A stretch of DNA of 64,000 nt from CAYSGL01 sp964520985 (lineage in GTDB: Bacteria; Pseudomonadota; Alphaproteobacteria; Micavibrionales; Micavibrionaceae): contig CAZFPB010000001.1 of the NCBI GenBank assembly GCA_964520985.1, positions 62,001 to 126,000 of the forward strand, written 5' to 3'. The position numbers were made by a program, and so were the translations under genes. Below are positions 35,016-44,283 of this stretch, one piece after another. Each line of letters starts with the position of its first letter. Within the stretch, counting starts at the first letter, position 1. Under the pieces are notes generated by a model. That model worked only from the letters and a program-made list of their open reading frames with translations. It was not told where the DNA came from and did not search any database.

Positions 35016-35825
35016 ATGCCGAAAAGAAGTCGAAATCCGAATAATATTTGGAATGAAGAGCGCAATAAATTTTTAACAGAGCAGTTTAATGCGACGTCGG
35101 CATCAGATAAAAAACTGGCCGCTATGGTCAATGAAAAATTTGAGGGATGTGATTTTAAACCAGCCAATATTGCGGCCCAGCGCTCTAACCTTCATTTAAA
35201 AAGAAGTAATATCACTACGGCGCGTCGTTCGTCCAAAACATTGCCTTCTAAAAAGGAGAGGGTGGCATCTTCTTCTCTCGACCTTGTTTTTCTCTCGAGC
35301 ATCAAGGAAGGCGATTACGTTTATATTCCGCGGGATGGCGTAAGCCTTTGTCTCGGTAAGCAGACAATAGGCGCGGATAGTTTTGCTGCGGGTGAGTATA
35401 TTATTTTTTCCTCATCGGAGAAAAAAGGGGCGGCCCGCAAGATACCAGAGAATAAACTGGCCGACGCCCACATACGCCAAATTATGACGGCCGAGCAGGC
35501 GAAAGAGGTCGTGGCAATTTTAAAAAGTCCGGCAAAAAATCCTGGCCCCTGGATGCGCGCGCGCGTCGATTTGAATAATAAAATGGGATCGCCCGATTTT
35601 CGTGATATTGCCGAAATTATCCGCGATACCCTTGTGAAAAAAGCAGAGAGCGGCTCTGAGGTGGCTTATTCTTACCAGATGATGGGGAAACAGGCCTTGG
35701 CCCTGCTGGCAAAAGAATATGCGTGGGCGTTAAAAATGGGCGTTTCCGAGGCTATGACAGTGCTGGAAACCGCTGCTCTGGCACCAAAACGCCAAAAACA
35801 AGAGCCAGCTGCGGCTATCGCTTAA
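35016..35825 (+). CDS. GcrA/SANT-like DNA-binding domain fused to a CarD-like domain
   Basis: 269 residues, unusual architecture. Residues about 10-64 (WNEERNKFLTEQF, KLAAMVNEKF, NIAAQRSNLHLKR) resemble a GcrA/SANT-type helix-turn-helix. Residues about 95-148 follow the CarD/CdnL polymerase-interacting fold (IKEGDYVYIPRDGV, EYIIF, RKIPENKL). Residues about 158-255 follow the CarD helical domain, with the tryptophan at 179 and the IAEIIRDTL and AYSYQMMGKQALALLAKE motifs. CarD-like proteins contact the RNA polymerase beta subunit and the upstream edge of the -10 element; the added N-terminal module could give sequence specificity. The gene is somewhat AT-richer than hisZ and purA. The CarD part is more certain than the GcrA part. 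Confidence 0.7.
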   Translation: MPKRSRNPNNIWNEERNKFLTEQFNATSASDKKLAAMVNEKFEGCDFKPANIAAQRSNLHLKRSNITTARRSSKTLPSKKERVASSSLDLVFLSSIKEGDYVYIPRDGVSLCLGKQTIGADSFAAGEYIIFSSSEKKGAARKIPENKLADAHIRQIMTAEQAKEVVAILKSPAKNPGPWMRARVDLNNKMGSPDFRDIAEIIRDTLVKKAESGSEVAYSYQMMGKQALALLAKEYAWALKMGVSEAMTVLETAALAPKRQKQEPAAAIA

Positions 35826-35891
35826 AATCGTCGTTGCCCTGCTTTTTAATCCTCTTTACAAAGGGGGGCATTTAACAAAAAGGGTGACGCA

Positions 35892-37184
35892 ATGGCCAAT
35901 GTGGCAGTAATCGGATCGCAATGGGGTGATGAAGGCAAAGGCAAGATTGTCGACTGGCTGTCGAGCCGTGCCGATGTCGTTGTGCGCTTTCAGGGCGGGC
36001 ATAATGCCGGCCATACACTGGTGATTGATGGGGTGACTTACAAGCTTCACCTGCTGCCATCGGGTATCGTACGCAAAGGCAAACTGTCGATCATCGGAAA
36101 TGGCGTAGTAATCGATCCCTGGGCTTTGCTCAAGGAAATTGCCAATGTGCAAAGTCAGGGCGTGGAAATTACGCCGCAATCGCTGATGATCGCTGAAAAC
36201 GCGCCGCTCATTCTGCCTGTTCATGCCCACATGGATCAGGCTCTGGAAGAAGCGCGCGGGAATGCCAAAATTGGCACGACGGGCCGCGGTATCGGTCCAG
36301 CCTATGAAGATAAAGTTGCGCGCCGCGCCATCCGCGTGTGCGATCTGGCCTATCCGCAACTGGTGCGCGAGCGCCTCGAAGCCATGATGTTTCACCATAA
36401 TGCGCTGATCAAAGGCCTTGGCGGCGATGTCATCAATGTCGATGAAGTCTACGACAGCCTGATGCCGGCGGCGGATAAAATTCTCCCGCATGTGGGTGTT
36501 GTCTGGAAGCGTCTCGACGAGGCGCGCAAAAAAGGTGAAAAAATTCTGTTCGAAGGCGCGCAAGGGCACATGCTGGATGTCGATCACGGCACCTATCCGT
36601 TTGTGACATCTTCCAATACCCATGTCGCAACCGCCGCCAGCGGATCGGGCGTGGGTCCGAAAATGGTTCAATATGTTTTGGGCATCACCAAGGCTTACAC
36701 CACGCGTGTCGGGTCTGGCCCGTTCCCGACGGAATTGCTGGATGACATTGGCGAGGCGCTGGGCCAGCGCGGCCATGAATTTGGCACGACAACAGGTCGC
36801 AAGCGTCGTTGCGGCTGGTTCGATGCGTGTCTGGTGCGCCAGTCGGTGAAAACCGGCGGTATTGACGGGATTGCGCTGACCAAGCTCGACGTGCTCGATG
36901 GCTTTGACGAGCTCAAAATCTGTGTCGGGTACAACCTCAACGGTAAAACGATCGATTACCTCCCAGCCTGTCAGGCAGAGCAGGCAATGTTGATCCCGGT
37001 TTACGAAACTATTCCAGGGTGGGGTGAGACGACTCGCGGCGCGCGCAGCTGGGCTGACTTGCCTGCCGCTGCTGTGAAATATGTGCGTCGTGTGGAAGAA
37101 CTGATCGAGGCACCCGTTGCTGTTCTTTCGACCAGCCCAGAGCGCGACGACACGATTCTGGTGCAAGATCCCTTCTTTGGATAA
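35892..37184 (+). CDS. purA: Adenylosuccinate synthetase
   Basis: 430 residues. GTP/IMP motifs: SQWGDEGKGKIVDWL with the catalytic aspartate, GGHNAGHTLV with the histidine, GTTGRGIGPAYEDK and the C-terminal SVGPxR-type GARSWADLP. It makes adenylosuccinate from IMP and aspartate. Preceded by GGGTGACGCA rather than a strong ribosome site. Probably the last gene of the glmM-hisZ run. Confidence 0.96.
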   Translation: MANVAVIGSQWGDEGKGKIVDWLSSRADVVVRFQGGHNAGHTLVIDGVTYKLHLLPSGIVRKGKLSIIGNGVVIDPWALLKEIANVQSQGVEITPQSLMIAENAPLILPVHAHMDQALEEARGNAKIGTTGRGIGPAYEDKVARRAIRVCDLAYPQLVRERLEAMMFHHNALIKGLGGDVINVDEVYDSLMPAADKILPHVGVVWKRLDEARKKGEKILFEGAQGHMLDVDHGTYPFVTSSNTHVATAASGSGVGPKMVQYVLGITKAYTTRVGSGPFPTELLDDIGEALGQRGHEFGTTTGRKRRCGWFDACLVRQSVKTGGIDGIALTKLDVLDGFDELKICVGYNLNGKTIDYLPACQAEQAMLIPVYETIPGWGETTRGARSWADLPAAAVKYVRRVEELIEAPVAVLSTSPERDDTILVQDPFFG

Positions 37185-37255
37185 GCCGCTTGCTGTGGTA
37201 GAATCGGGACAGGTGGATATCATGTCCGCCTGATCCAACCCGCACAAACGCATCC

Positions 37256-39304
37256 ATGGCCGCTACCTTAACAGACGCCGCTTCCAGCCTGGCTATTCCG
37301 TTTAATGAGGATATCACGATCCTCACCGATCAGCCGCGCCCGGCGCTCAGGCGCGGGAATGTGCAGGTATTCTCGGCCAGAGGCGAGGGGCGCGCACCCA
37401 GCAACCTGCTGGCCTATATCTGCGATCCACAATTGACGCCGCGGCTGCTCAAAGCGCCTAATCAGACCTCCATCAGCAATCCTCATCTGATGAGCCTGAT
37501 TTCTTCGGGCTCCGTTCAGTGGGGGAGCGATAAGCAGCGAAAATTCTGTTTTATTTATGAAGATACGATTGGGTTGCCTCTGGTAAATGGGCTTGAGAAA
37601 ACAGCGCTCGGGATCAAACCGGAAAGCCTGATGAGCGGTTTGATCAAGCCAATGGTTGGTGTGTTGTATGATCTTCAGAATACTGAAATGGGTCATGGCG
37701 CCATCCGTCCGCAAAATATGTACGGCCAGTTTACAGCAACAGGCGTAGATAAATTCGTACTCGGTGAATGTCTTACTTTGCCGCCCGGCTACGATCAGCC
37801 TGTTTTGTATGAGACCATTGCGCGCGGTATGACCAACCCTGCTGCGCGTGGGTCTGGAACGATCAAAGATGATTTATATAGCTTTGGCGTCACGCTGGCT
37901 GTTCTTATGCGCAATCACGATTCTATGGCAGGATTTTCCGATGATGAGATTATCCGCGCCAAAGTATCGCAGAGCAGCTTTACCGCTTTATTTGGCAAGG
38001 AAAACCTCAACGGGTCGCATGTCGATTTGATCCGCGGGTTGTTGCAGGATGACGATGGGTTGCGCTGGACGATCAGCGATATCGAAGGGTGGCTTGAAAG
38101 TCGCCGCCAGACACCAAAGACAGGCGCACGCAAACGTAAAGCCGGACGGCCGCTGACCATCAACAATGAAAAATATATTTATCCGGAATTGGTGGCGTAC
38201 GATATTTACAAACATCCTTCGGAAAGTGCGCGCCTGATCGATAATGGCGAGTTTGGGCAATGGATTTCGCGATCGCTTGAAGATAAAGATACAGAAACGC
38301 GTCTCGATCGTTTGAAAGAATATATTGAAGATGGCGGTCAAAAAGAAATGCGCGAAAAACGCTTGCTGACCTGCATGTCTATGGCGCTGCATCCGGAAGC
38401 GCCGCTGCGTTACGAAAGTCTGGCGATCATGCCGCAAGGATTTGGCACGGCTTTTTCTGAAACGGTGATGAAAAAAGGAAATATCCGTCCTTATCTGGAT
38501 ATTATCCAGATGCGCACCGTAGTGAACTGGTTGGAAGTGCAGGAGATTGGCACGGTTGATATCTCCGCGATTTTTAGTCGCTTTGATGCTTGCCGCAACT
38601 ACCTCTCGCAAGCGCCCAGCGGATTTGGTTTTGAGCGCTGCCTCTATGAAATGGATGTGGAATGCGCTTGTTTAAGCGACAAAATTGCCTTCTATGATGC
38701 GCGTGATCCAGAAGGAGTCTTGTTTGCGTTTGAAGAAATATCCAAACAGAACATGAACCCGGTTCGACTGTTCGATCGCCATGTCACGGCCTTCTTGATG
38801 ACGCGCGATCGCAAAAACATTGAACCATATCTGCACGATCTCAATTCCACCAATGAGCAGAAAAGATTGCTGGGCGAGTTACTGACCTTGGCAACGATCC
38901 AGAAGCGTACGCGCAGCGCCGCCGTGCCACATCTGGCGAAATGGTTTAACAGTCAGCGCGATATATTCCTCTCGCGCATCCATGATCGCCAGGAACGTGA
39001 CAGAATATCGATCAGTATGGATAAAATAGCGGATTCAGGCGATCTGTCCCGTCTACTCACGCTGCTCGATAATCCGCAAATGAAAATGGCAGATGCCACA
39101 AACTTCCGTCGCGCCATGCAGGAGTATCATGGTCTGGAGAGAGAATCCAATGCGTTAGAGCGCGAACTCATGAACAATCCCAATTTCGGCCGGGGTATGG
39201 GACGCAATGTCGCGGCCGGGTTGTCGGCTGTGATTGCGTTTGCCATCATATGCATCACGATGGTCGTATACTTATCGGGTAAAGGGGAGGGAATGCCCTT
39301 TTAA
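37256..39304 (+). CDS. Membrane-anchored pseudokinase-like protein
   Basis: 682 residues. Residues about 30-290 look like a protein-kinase fold lacking catalytic residues: the catalytic loop is HGAIRPQN (147-154; no HRD aspartate), no DFG follows (FVLGECLTLPPG instead), yet the F-helix motif DDLYSFGVTLAVL (205-217) is intact; no VAIK lysine or glycine loop is visible. Residues 300-640 are helical and unrecognised. One transmembrane segment lies at about 652-674 close to the C-terminus, so most of the protein is cytoplasmic and tail-anchored. Start codon at 37256 lacks a strong ribosome site. The next gene overlaps functionally, four bases on. Confidence 0.7.
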   Translation: MAATLTDAASSLAIPFNEDITILTDQPRPALRRGNVQVFSARGEGRAPSNLLAYICDPQLTPRLLKAPNQTSISNPHLMSLISSGSVQWGSDKQRKFCFIYEDTIGLPLVNGLEKTALGIKPESLMSGLIKPMVGVLYDLQNTEMGHGAIRPQNMYGQFTATGVDKFVLGECLTLPPGYDQPVLYETIARGMTNPAARGSGTIKDDLYSFGVTLAVLMRNHDSMAGFSDDEIIRAKVSQSSFTALFGKENLNGSHVDLIRGLLQDDDGLRWTISDIEGWLESRRQTPKTGARKRKAGRPLTINNEKYIYPELVAYDIYKHPSESARLIDNGEFGQWISRSLEDKDTETRLDRLKEYIEDGGQKEMREKRLLTCMSMALHPEAPLRYESLAIMPQGFGTAFSETVMKKGNIRPYLDIIQMRTVVNWLEVQEIGTVDISAIFSRFDACRNYLSQAPSGFGFERCLYEMDVECACLSDKIAFYDARDPEGVLFAFEEISKQNMNPVRLFDRHVTAFLMTRDRKNIEPYLHDLNSTNEQKRLLGELLTLATIQKRTRSAAVPHLAKWFNSQRDIFLSRIHDRQERDRISISMDKIADSGDLSRLLTLLDNPQMKMADATNFRRAMQEYHGLERESNALERELMNNPNFGRGMGRNVAAGLSAVIAFAIICITMVVYLSGKGEGMPF

Positions 39305-39307
39305 ACC

Positions 39308-39802
39308 ATGGCAGCAAAACTGATCAAGAAAGGTAACTGGCAAACACGTCTGATGGTAACATTCCTCATCGGCGCAGCAGCGTTATTCCTGCCAACCAGT
39401 TTATTGCTGACGGTTGGTATGTTGCCGACATTGATCATGCTGCTTTTCGACCGCACTCCCGAAAAATCACGCATGCTGACAGTGGGTTCTATGAATCTGG
39501 CGGGATGCATGCCATTTATCATGGAACTTTGGCAGCGCCAACATACGGTTGATATGGCGCTCTCCTATCTCACGCAACCGCGCACGATTGTCGTGATGTA
39601 TTTTGCGGCAGGCATTGGTTACATGATTGAATGGATTGTCACAGGGCTTGTTGCCAGTATGGCCGTACAGAAAGCTAAATCGCGCATCACATCGGTCAAG
39701 CGCAGACAAGAAGATTTGGAAAAGCGCTGGGGCCGCGAAGTCAGTGGGCAAATACCACTTGATGATGAAGGCTTTCCCCTAGAGCCATCGGCGCACAAAT
39801 AG
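39308..39802 (+). CDS. Small membrane protein partnered with the pseudokinase
   Basis: 164 residues with three likely transmembrane segments (about 14-33, 34-46 as a hairpin, and 92-118) and a basic cytoplasmic tail (VQKAKSRITSVKRRQEDLEKRWG). It starts three bases after the pseudokinase stop. No recognised family. The pair likely acts together at the inner membrane, immediately before the pilus genes, so a role in pilus assembly or regulation is a plausible guess. Confidence 0.7.
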   Translation: MAAKLIKKGNWQTRLMVTFLIGAAALFLPTSLLLTVGMLPTLIMLLFDRTPEKSRMLTVGSMNLAGCMPFIMELWQRQHTVDMALSYLTQPRTIVVMYFAAGIGYMIEWIVTGLVASMAVQKAKSRITSVKRRQEDLEKRWGREVSGQIPLDDEGFPLEPSAHK

Positions 39803-39869
39803 TGTTTCTTAAAATATAGATCAAATTGTTTGTTTATATTTATGACAATATCCGCAATGCAATATATTA

Positions 39870-39905
39870 TTAACGCCGCTTTAAAAGCTATGTTATATTC
39901 TTGAC
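39870..39905 (+). promoter_or_regulatory. Candidate promoter of the flp pilin gene
   Basis: TTAACG and TTATAT with 17 bases between lie about 90 bases upstream of the flp ATG, in an AT-rich stretch. The match to sigma-70 boxes is fair only; an alternative start could use the TTGACT near 39900. Confidence 0.3.
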
Positions 39906-39980
39906 TTGTAACGGTAACGAACTTTGAGTCCTTTGAAGTTCAGGGAACCAAATCTGGAAAAAAAACGAAGGAGACTACAC

Positions 39981-40160
39981 ATGTTGAAATTACTCGCCCT
40001 GAGAGATACGTACTTGCGCCGCGAAGATGGTGCAACGGCTATTGAATACGGTTTGATCGCCGCTGGTATCGCGCTGGCTATTCTCGCTGCTGTACAGCTG
40101 TTTGGTGATAACCTGACAGTGCTGTTCGAAGATGCTTCTGAAGCGGTTGCTGAACGCTAA
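39981..40160 (+). CDS. flp: Flp/Fap type IVb pilin
   Basis: 59 residues from the ATG after AAGGAGACTACAC (the frame runs open from 39924). Prepilin cleavage motif: Gly17 followed by ATAIEYGLIAAGIALAIL, with Glu at +5 and Tyr at +6 as the family requires. The mature protein of about 42 residues is a hydrophobic helix with a short acidic tail. It forms the Tad pilus. A hairpin downstream probably limits read-through. Confidence 0.95.
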   Translation: MLKLLALRDTYLRREDGATAIEYGLIAAGIALAILAAVQLFGDNLTVLFEDASEAVAER

Positions 40161-40189
40161 TTCGTTCGACTCACTAGAACAATAATTTA

Positions 40190-40234
40190 GAAAACCTGTC
40201 AGCTGTGATAGAATCGCCTGACAGGTTTTCTTTG
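40190..40234 (+). terminator. Hairpin between flp and cpaA, partial terminator
   Basis: GAAAACCTGTCAG (40190-40202) pairs with CTGACAGGTTTTC (40218-40230), followed by TTT. Such an attenuator after a pilin gene keeps pilin mRNA high relative to assembly genes. Confidence 0.7.
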
Positions 40235-40284
40235 CCCTTCTGGTTGTGTTTCTGTAAAATAAAATCTTCCCCTGACGGTTGCTC

Positions 40285-40845
40285 ATGATCTTATTTCTTA
40301 TTGTCTTCTGCCTGTTGATTGCGCTTGGCTTCGGCGTGGCTGCCGCTGTATCCGATCTGCGTGGCCTGCTCATTCCGAATGCATATTCGGCGGGGATCGT
40401 GCTCGCTTTTATCCCTGCGTATATTGTCTTTTTGATCTTCGCAAAGGACAGTGGATTTTTTGAAGGGTGGGGGTCGCATCTGGGCGCTTTTGCCATTGTA
40501 TTTGCGGTCAGTTTTTTGCTGTTTTCCTTCAACATGTTTGGGGCCGGTGATTCAAAACTAGCGACAGCCTATGCCTTATGGGCAGGGATGGGCGGTCTAT
40601 CTGCTTTCATCTTCTATATGGCGCTGGTAGGCGGTCTGCTGGGCGTGGTAACGTTGCTGCTGCGTAAACACAAACCCTTTAAAAATGCCAAAGACGGCAC
40701 ATGGATCGCTCGCGCACAGGCAGGTGAAAATGCGGTGCCCTATGGTGTTGCCATCAGCGCTGGCGCATTGGCCAGCTTTGTATGGCTGGGATATTTCACG
40801 CCGGACAACCTGCAGTTATTAACGGGAAATGTCGCGCCATATTAG
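40285..40845 (+). CDS. cpaA: Prepilin peptidase CpaA (TadV)
   Basis: About 186 residues with six hydrophobic segments. The two catalytic aspartates appear in AVSDLRGLLIPN and FGAGDSKLATA (the GxGD motif). It cleaves the Flp prepilin leader. I start it at the ATG at 40285; a TTG two codons earlier is an alternative. Second gene of the Tad cluster. Confidence 0.92.
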   Translation: MILFLIVFCLLIALGFGVAAAVSDLRGLLIPNAYSAGIVLAFIPAYIVFLIFAKDSGFFEGWGSHLGAFAIVFAVSFLLFSFNMFGAGDSKLATAYALWAGMGGLSAFIFYMALVGGLLGVVTLLLRKHKPFKNAKDGTWIARAQAGENAVPYGVAISAGALASFVWLGYFTPDNLQLLTGNVAPY

Positions 40846-40982
40846 CGCTTCATGGAATATTAACCATTCCCGCCTAGAGTGAGACTAGAGTAATTTTCTG
40901 CGTATTCTTTCACGGCGTATCGCTGCTGTCTCACCAAGAAACACCCGGTTTTTGATCCGGATAAAACGGTCTTAGGAAACGT

Positions 40983-41996
40983 ATGAACAAGAATGTTTTG
41001 ATTGTGCTGGCTGGTGGATTTGTCATTGCTATTTTGGTGGCGGTGCTGGTGCAGGCTGGCTTGAGTGAGAAGAAACCGGAAGTCGCGCAAAGCAATGCGC
41101 AAATTCTCGTGGCGGCGCGCGATCTGCGTGTCGGCACTGATATCGCCGAAACAGATGTGAAGTGGCAAGAATGGCCTGAGACGATGGTTTTCGCTGGTGC
41201 TATTCGTCGTACAGAAGCTCAGACTCCCAAAGATGCTTTGAGCGGCCGTTTGAAAGAGCGCGTTGCCGCTGGCCAGCCTTTAAGCAAAAGTATGGTTGTT
41301 GATGCGGCTAAGGGTAACATGCTGGCCGCCACATTGCGCGAAGGCTATCGTGCGGTGGGGATTCCCGTTCGCGTTGAAACAATCGCGGGCGGCTTGATCG
41401 GTGTCGGCGATTATGTCGATGTCGTCATGACGTATAAACTGACTCGCACAGGCGATAGCACCATTGCGCGAAAATTTGCCACAGAAACAATTTTAGAAAA
41501 TGTCCGTGTACTGGGGATCGATACCAAATCTGTTGCGCAGGATATTCCGGATGAAGAAGGCAAGAAAGCCAAAGCCAAATCCAAAATGACCATTACACTG
41601 GAAGTTAACCCGGTCGGTGCCGAGAAAATATCGCTGGCCAGCGAAATGGGTGAAATCACTCTTTCCTTAAGGCCATTGGGTGACAACACAGAAATTGCCG
41701 GCGATAAAGCGACGACCGATATCGGCCTGAGCAAAGTCAGCCAGCAAATGATCGGCGGCAACGGGGGCGGTCTAATCAGAATCTATAATGGTAATCAGGT
41801 GCAATCTTCTGTAGCAGGCGGTTCCACGAATGCTCAAATTGGCCGCGATGATGAAATGATGGATCTTGAAGAACCCGATCAAAACATGGATGAGGATTTT
41901 GTGCCTCCAGGCGACATGCTGGACGCCGTACGCGAGGGCATTTCCGAGGGTATTTCTCAGGGCATTACACAAAGTATTCAGGGACAGGGTCAGTAG
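40983..41996 (+). CDS. cpaB: Flp pilus assembly protein CpaB (RcpC)
   Basis: 337 residues. N-terminal signal anchor (VLIVLAGGFVIAILVAVLV), then the SAF domain ILVAARDLRVGTDIAETDVKWQEWP and GLIGVGDYVDVVMTY. The C-terminal stretch is acidic, Asp/Glu/Gln rich, ending in a repeat of Gly-Ile. CpaB is periplasmic and supports the secretin. Confidence 0.92.
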   Translation: MNKNVLIVLAGGFVIAILVAVLVQAGLSEKKPEVAQSNAQILVAARDLRVGTDIAETDVKWQEWPETMVFAGAIRRTEAQTPKDALSGRLKERVAAGQPLSKSMVVDAAKGNMLAATLREGYRAVGIPVRVETIAGGLIGVGDYVDVVMTYKLTRTGDSTIARKFATETILENVRVLGIDTKSVAQDIPDEEGKKAKAKSKMTITLEVNPVGAEKISLASEMGEITLSLRPLGDNTEIAGDKATTDIGLSKVSQQMIGGNGGGLIRIYNGNQVQSSVAGGSTNAQIGRDDEMMDLEEPDQNMDEDFVPPGDMLDAVREGISEGISQGITQSIQGQGQ

Positions 41997-42005
41997 GGTT
42001 TAGCC

Positions 42006-43580
42006 ATGAACATGGACGAAGCGTTTTATAAAAAAATATTTATTCTGATCCTTTTTGCACTGGCTGCTTTGTTCGGTGCAGGTATTGCGCATGCGGACAA
42101 ACTGGATATTCCTGTCATGGGTGCTGTCGCTAATGACCCTGTAGTGGACATTATGCTGGGTAAAGCAGAAATGGTTGATCTCGGCGGCGATGTTGCCGAT
42201 GTGCTGGTGGCCAATCCATCCATCGTTGATGTTATGGCGGTTAAATCAGATCGTCTGTATCTGGTAGGCGCAGCTCTGGGCGATACCAACATCATTGCTC
42301 TTGATGAAGAAGGCAATATTCTGAAAAAACTGAACATTCATGTGCAGATGGATACATTCAAACTTGCGGCAATGGTGAAGGATCTCTATCCGAACGAAAA
42401 TATCACCATTAATGCCCTAACGGATCAGCTGGTTTTAACCGGCAATGTGTCGACCCCTGCTGCTGCCAACGGTATTGCCCGCCTTGTCGCGGAATATGCC
42501 AGCGAAATTCAAGGCACACGCGCCGGATCAGTCGATGAAGTTGTGACCAATATGATGAAGGTACAAGGTGAGCAGCAGGTTATGCTCCGCGTGAAAATTA
42601 TCGAAGTATCGCGTAATGCGCTAAAAGACCTTGGCCTGGAAACAAATATTGGCGATGGAACATCTGGAACGATTGGCGACGTTGCCGCCGCTGTCGGGAC
42701 GGCTGCCGCCTTAGGTCTGACCAGTCCGACACAACTTGCCGTTGGTGTTTTGAACTACTCATCAGGTGATTTTGGTCCTATGCGCTTTGTTGCTCGTGCG
42801 CTGGAGCAAGAAGGTATCCTCAATACGCTGGCGGAACCGAACCTGACGGCCATTTCAGGAGAGCAGGCAGGATTCCTTGCTGGAGGGGAATTCCCTATTC
42901 CTACAGAACGTGATGATGAAGGAAATCTTGTCTACGAATACCGTCCATTCGGTGTCTCTTTGAATTTCCGCCCGGTTGTACAATCTGAGGATCGCATCAC
43001 CCTGGAGATGACAACAGAAGTGTCTAACCCGTCTTTTGATCAGGGGCTTCAGTTAAACGGTATTAATATTCCAACCTTCAATGTCCGCCGCGCGCAGACA
43101 ACGGTAGAATTACCAAGTGGCGGTACGTTGATGATTGCGGGCCTGTTACAGTCCAACACGCTATCGAGTCTTTCGCAGGTGCCGGGCGTTAAAGATATAC
43201 CGGTTGTCGGAGATCTTATGAAGTCTGATAGTTTTACCCGCGATGAATCCGAAGTTATTGTGATGATCACACCTTATCTGGTGAAATCATTCGCGCAAAT
43301 GCAAGCGGCAGAAGCACCGGCTCCAGCAGATAAAGTTTCGGCGCTGACTATGGAAGAACTGGAAGGAAACGAAGCCATTCGCAGCGCCGCACGCATAGCG
43401 ACGCCGCCTAAGCCAGCAGATACCTCCCTTGCAGAAAATACCGCTCCTAAAAAAACGGATCCGAATAAGCAGGATAATCAACTCAATGGCGTCTTTGGAA
43501 ATTATGTGCGGCGGGCTTATGGCGGAGAAGCGCCGGAGAAGCTGATGAACAAGGGCAATTTCGGATATATGGTGGACTAG
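42006..43580 (+). CDS. cpaC: Flp pilus secretin CpaC (RcpA)
   Basis: 524 residues. Signal peptide ending GIAHAD, then a pilus N-terminal domain (LGKAEMVDLGGDVADVLVANPSIVDVMAV), a BON-like domain (SVDEVVTNMMKVQGEQQVML is the join) and the secretin core: ILNTLAEPNLTAISGEQAGFLAGGEFPIP, then VELPSGGTLMIAGLLQ. It is the outer-membrane channel of the pilus. The C-terminal tail (about 445-524) is Pro/Asp-rich. Confidence 0.95.
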   Translation: MNMDEAFYKKIFILILFALAALFGAGIAHADKLDIPVMGAVANDPVVDIMLGKAEMVDLGGDVADVLVANPSIVDVMAVKSDRLYLVGAALGDTNIIALDEEGNILKKLNIHVQMDTFKLAAMVKDLYPNENITINALTDQLVLTGNVSTPAAANGIARLVAEYASEIQGTRAGSVDEVVTNMMKVQGEQQVMLRVKIIEVSRNALKDLGLETNIGDGTSGTIGDVAAAVGTAAALGLTSPTQLAVGVLNYSSGDFGPMRFVARALEQEGILNTLAEPNLTAISGEQAGFLAGGEFPIPTERDDEGNLVYEYRPFGVSLNFRPVVQSEDRITLEMTTEVSNPSFDQGLQLNGINIPTFNVRRAQTTVELPSGGTLMIAGLLQSNTLSSLSQVPGVKDIPVVGDLMKSDSFTRDESEVIVMITPYLVKSFAQMQAAEAPAPADKVSALTMEELEGNEAIRSAARIATPPKPADTSLAENTAPKKTDPNKQDNQLNGVFGNYVRRAYGGEAPEKLMNKGNFGYMVD

Positions 43581-43581
43581 A

Positions 43582-44247
43582 ATGGTACGTGCGATCAATA
43601 CATCAACTTTGTGTTTATTGGGCTTAAGCGCTAGCCTTTTGGCCGCCTGCGCGCCGCAATATACTCCTTCAATGATGAATACGCATAAGGTTGAAATAGT
43701 GCGTCAAACAGCCATTGAACAAATTCCCCTGAATGAGATTGATGATGTTACGTTGACGCTACTGGCGGATGATTACCGCCGTTACGGCAATGGTCCTGTT
43801 GATCTGGCGATGGTCTATGATCCGACATCCAAAACCTATACAGCTATGAAAGCGCGTAATCAATTGCGCGAGATTGAAACGGGTTTGAAACAACGCGGTA
43901 TTCATGCAATTCAGACACGGACAGTGTCTGTAGAAAAAGGGCAGCCTGCGCTGATGATTTCATATGAATCTTTACAGGCACAAGCGCCGACGGATTGTCA
44001 TTCCATGCCGGGTTTAGAAGATTACCGCACCGAACGTGATATTGCAGAATATAGATTTGGATGTTCCACGGAAACCATGCTGGCGCGTCAAATTGCGCGG
44101 CCTGCTGATTTAATGGGACGTGGCGCAGATAATACGCCATCCGATGGACGTCGCGCCACGAATGTTATCGAAGAATACCGTAACTATGGCGCGAATGATG
44201 CCAACCGAGCCCTCGAGCAAACCGGGCAGGATGATATTGGTCAGTAA
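43582..44247 (+). CDS. cpaD: Pilus lipoprotein CpaD (RcpB-like)
   Basis: 221 residues. Lipobox LLAACAP near residue 19-25; the middle has YRRYGNGPVDLAMVYDP and the last third DCHSMPGLEDY with AEYRFGCSTETMLARQIARPADLMGR, both characteristic of CpaD. It is an outer-membrane lipoprotein that helps the secretin. It begins one base after the cpaC stop. Confidence 0.9.
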   Translation: MVRAINTSTLCLLGLSASLLAACAPQYTPSMMNTHKVEIVRQTAIEQIPLNEIDDVTLTLLADDYRRYGNGPVDLAMVYDPTSKTYTAMKARNQLREIETGLKQRGIHAIQTRTVSVEKGQPALMISYESLQAQAPTDCHSMPGLEDYRTERDIAEYRFGCSTETMLARQIARPADLMGRGADNTPSDGRRATNVIEEYRNYGANDANRALEQTGQDDIGQ

Positions 44248-44283
44248 AATCGGCGCGGGTAAGCGCAAGGGGATATCAAGGGT

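Noticed and set aside
35856..37253. 465-codon open frame on the minus strand across purA
   Set aside because: It is entirely antisense to a perfect PurA; its composition (many His, Arg, Gln and Phe) is typical of an antisense shadow and it has no recognisable domain.
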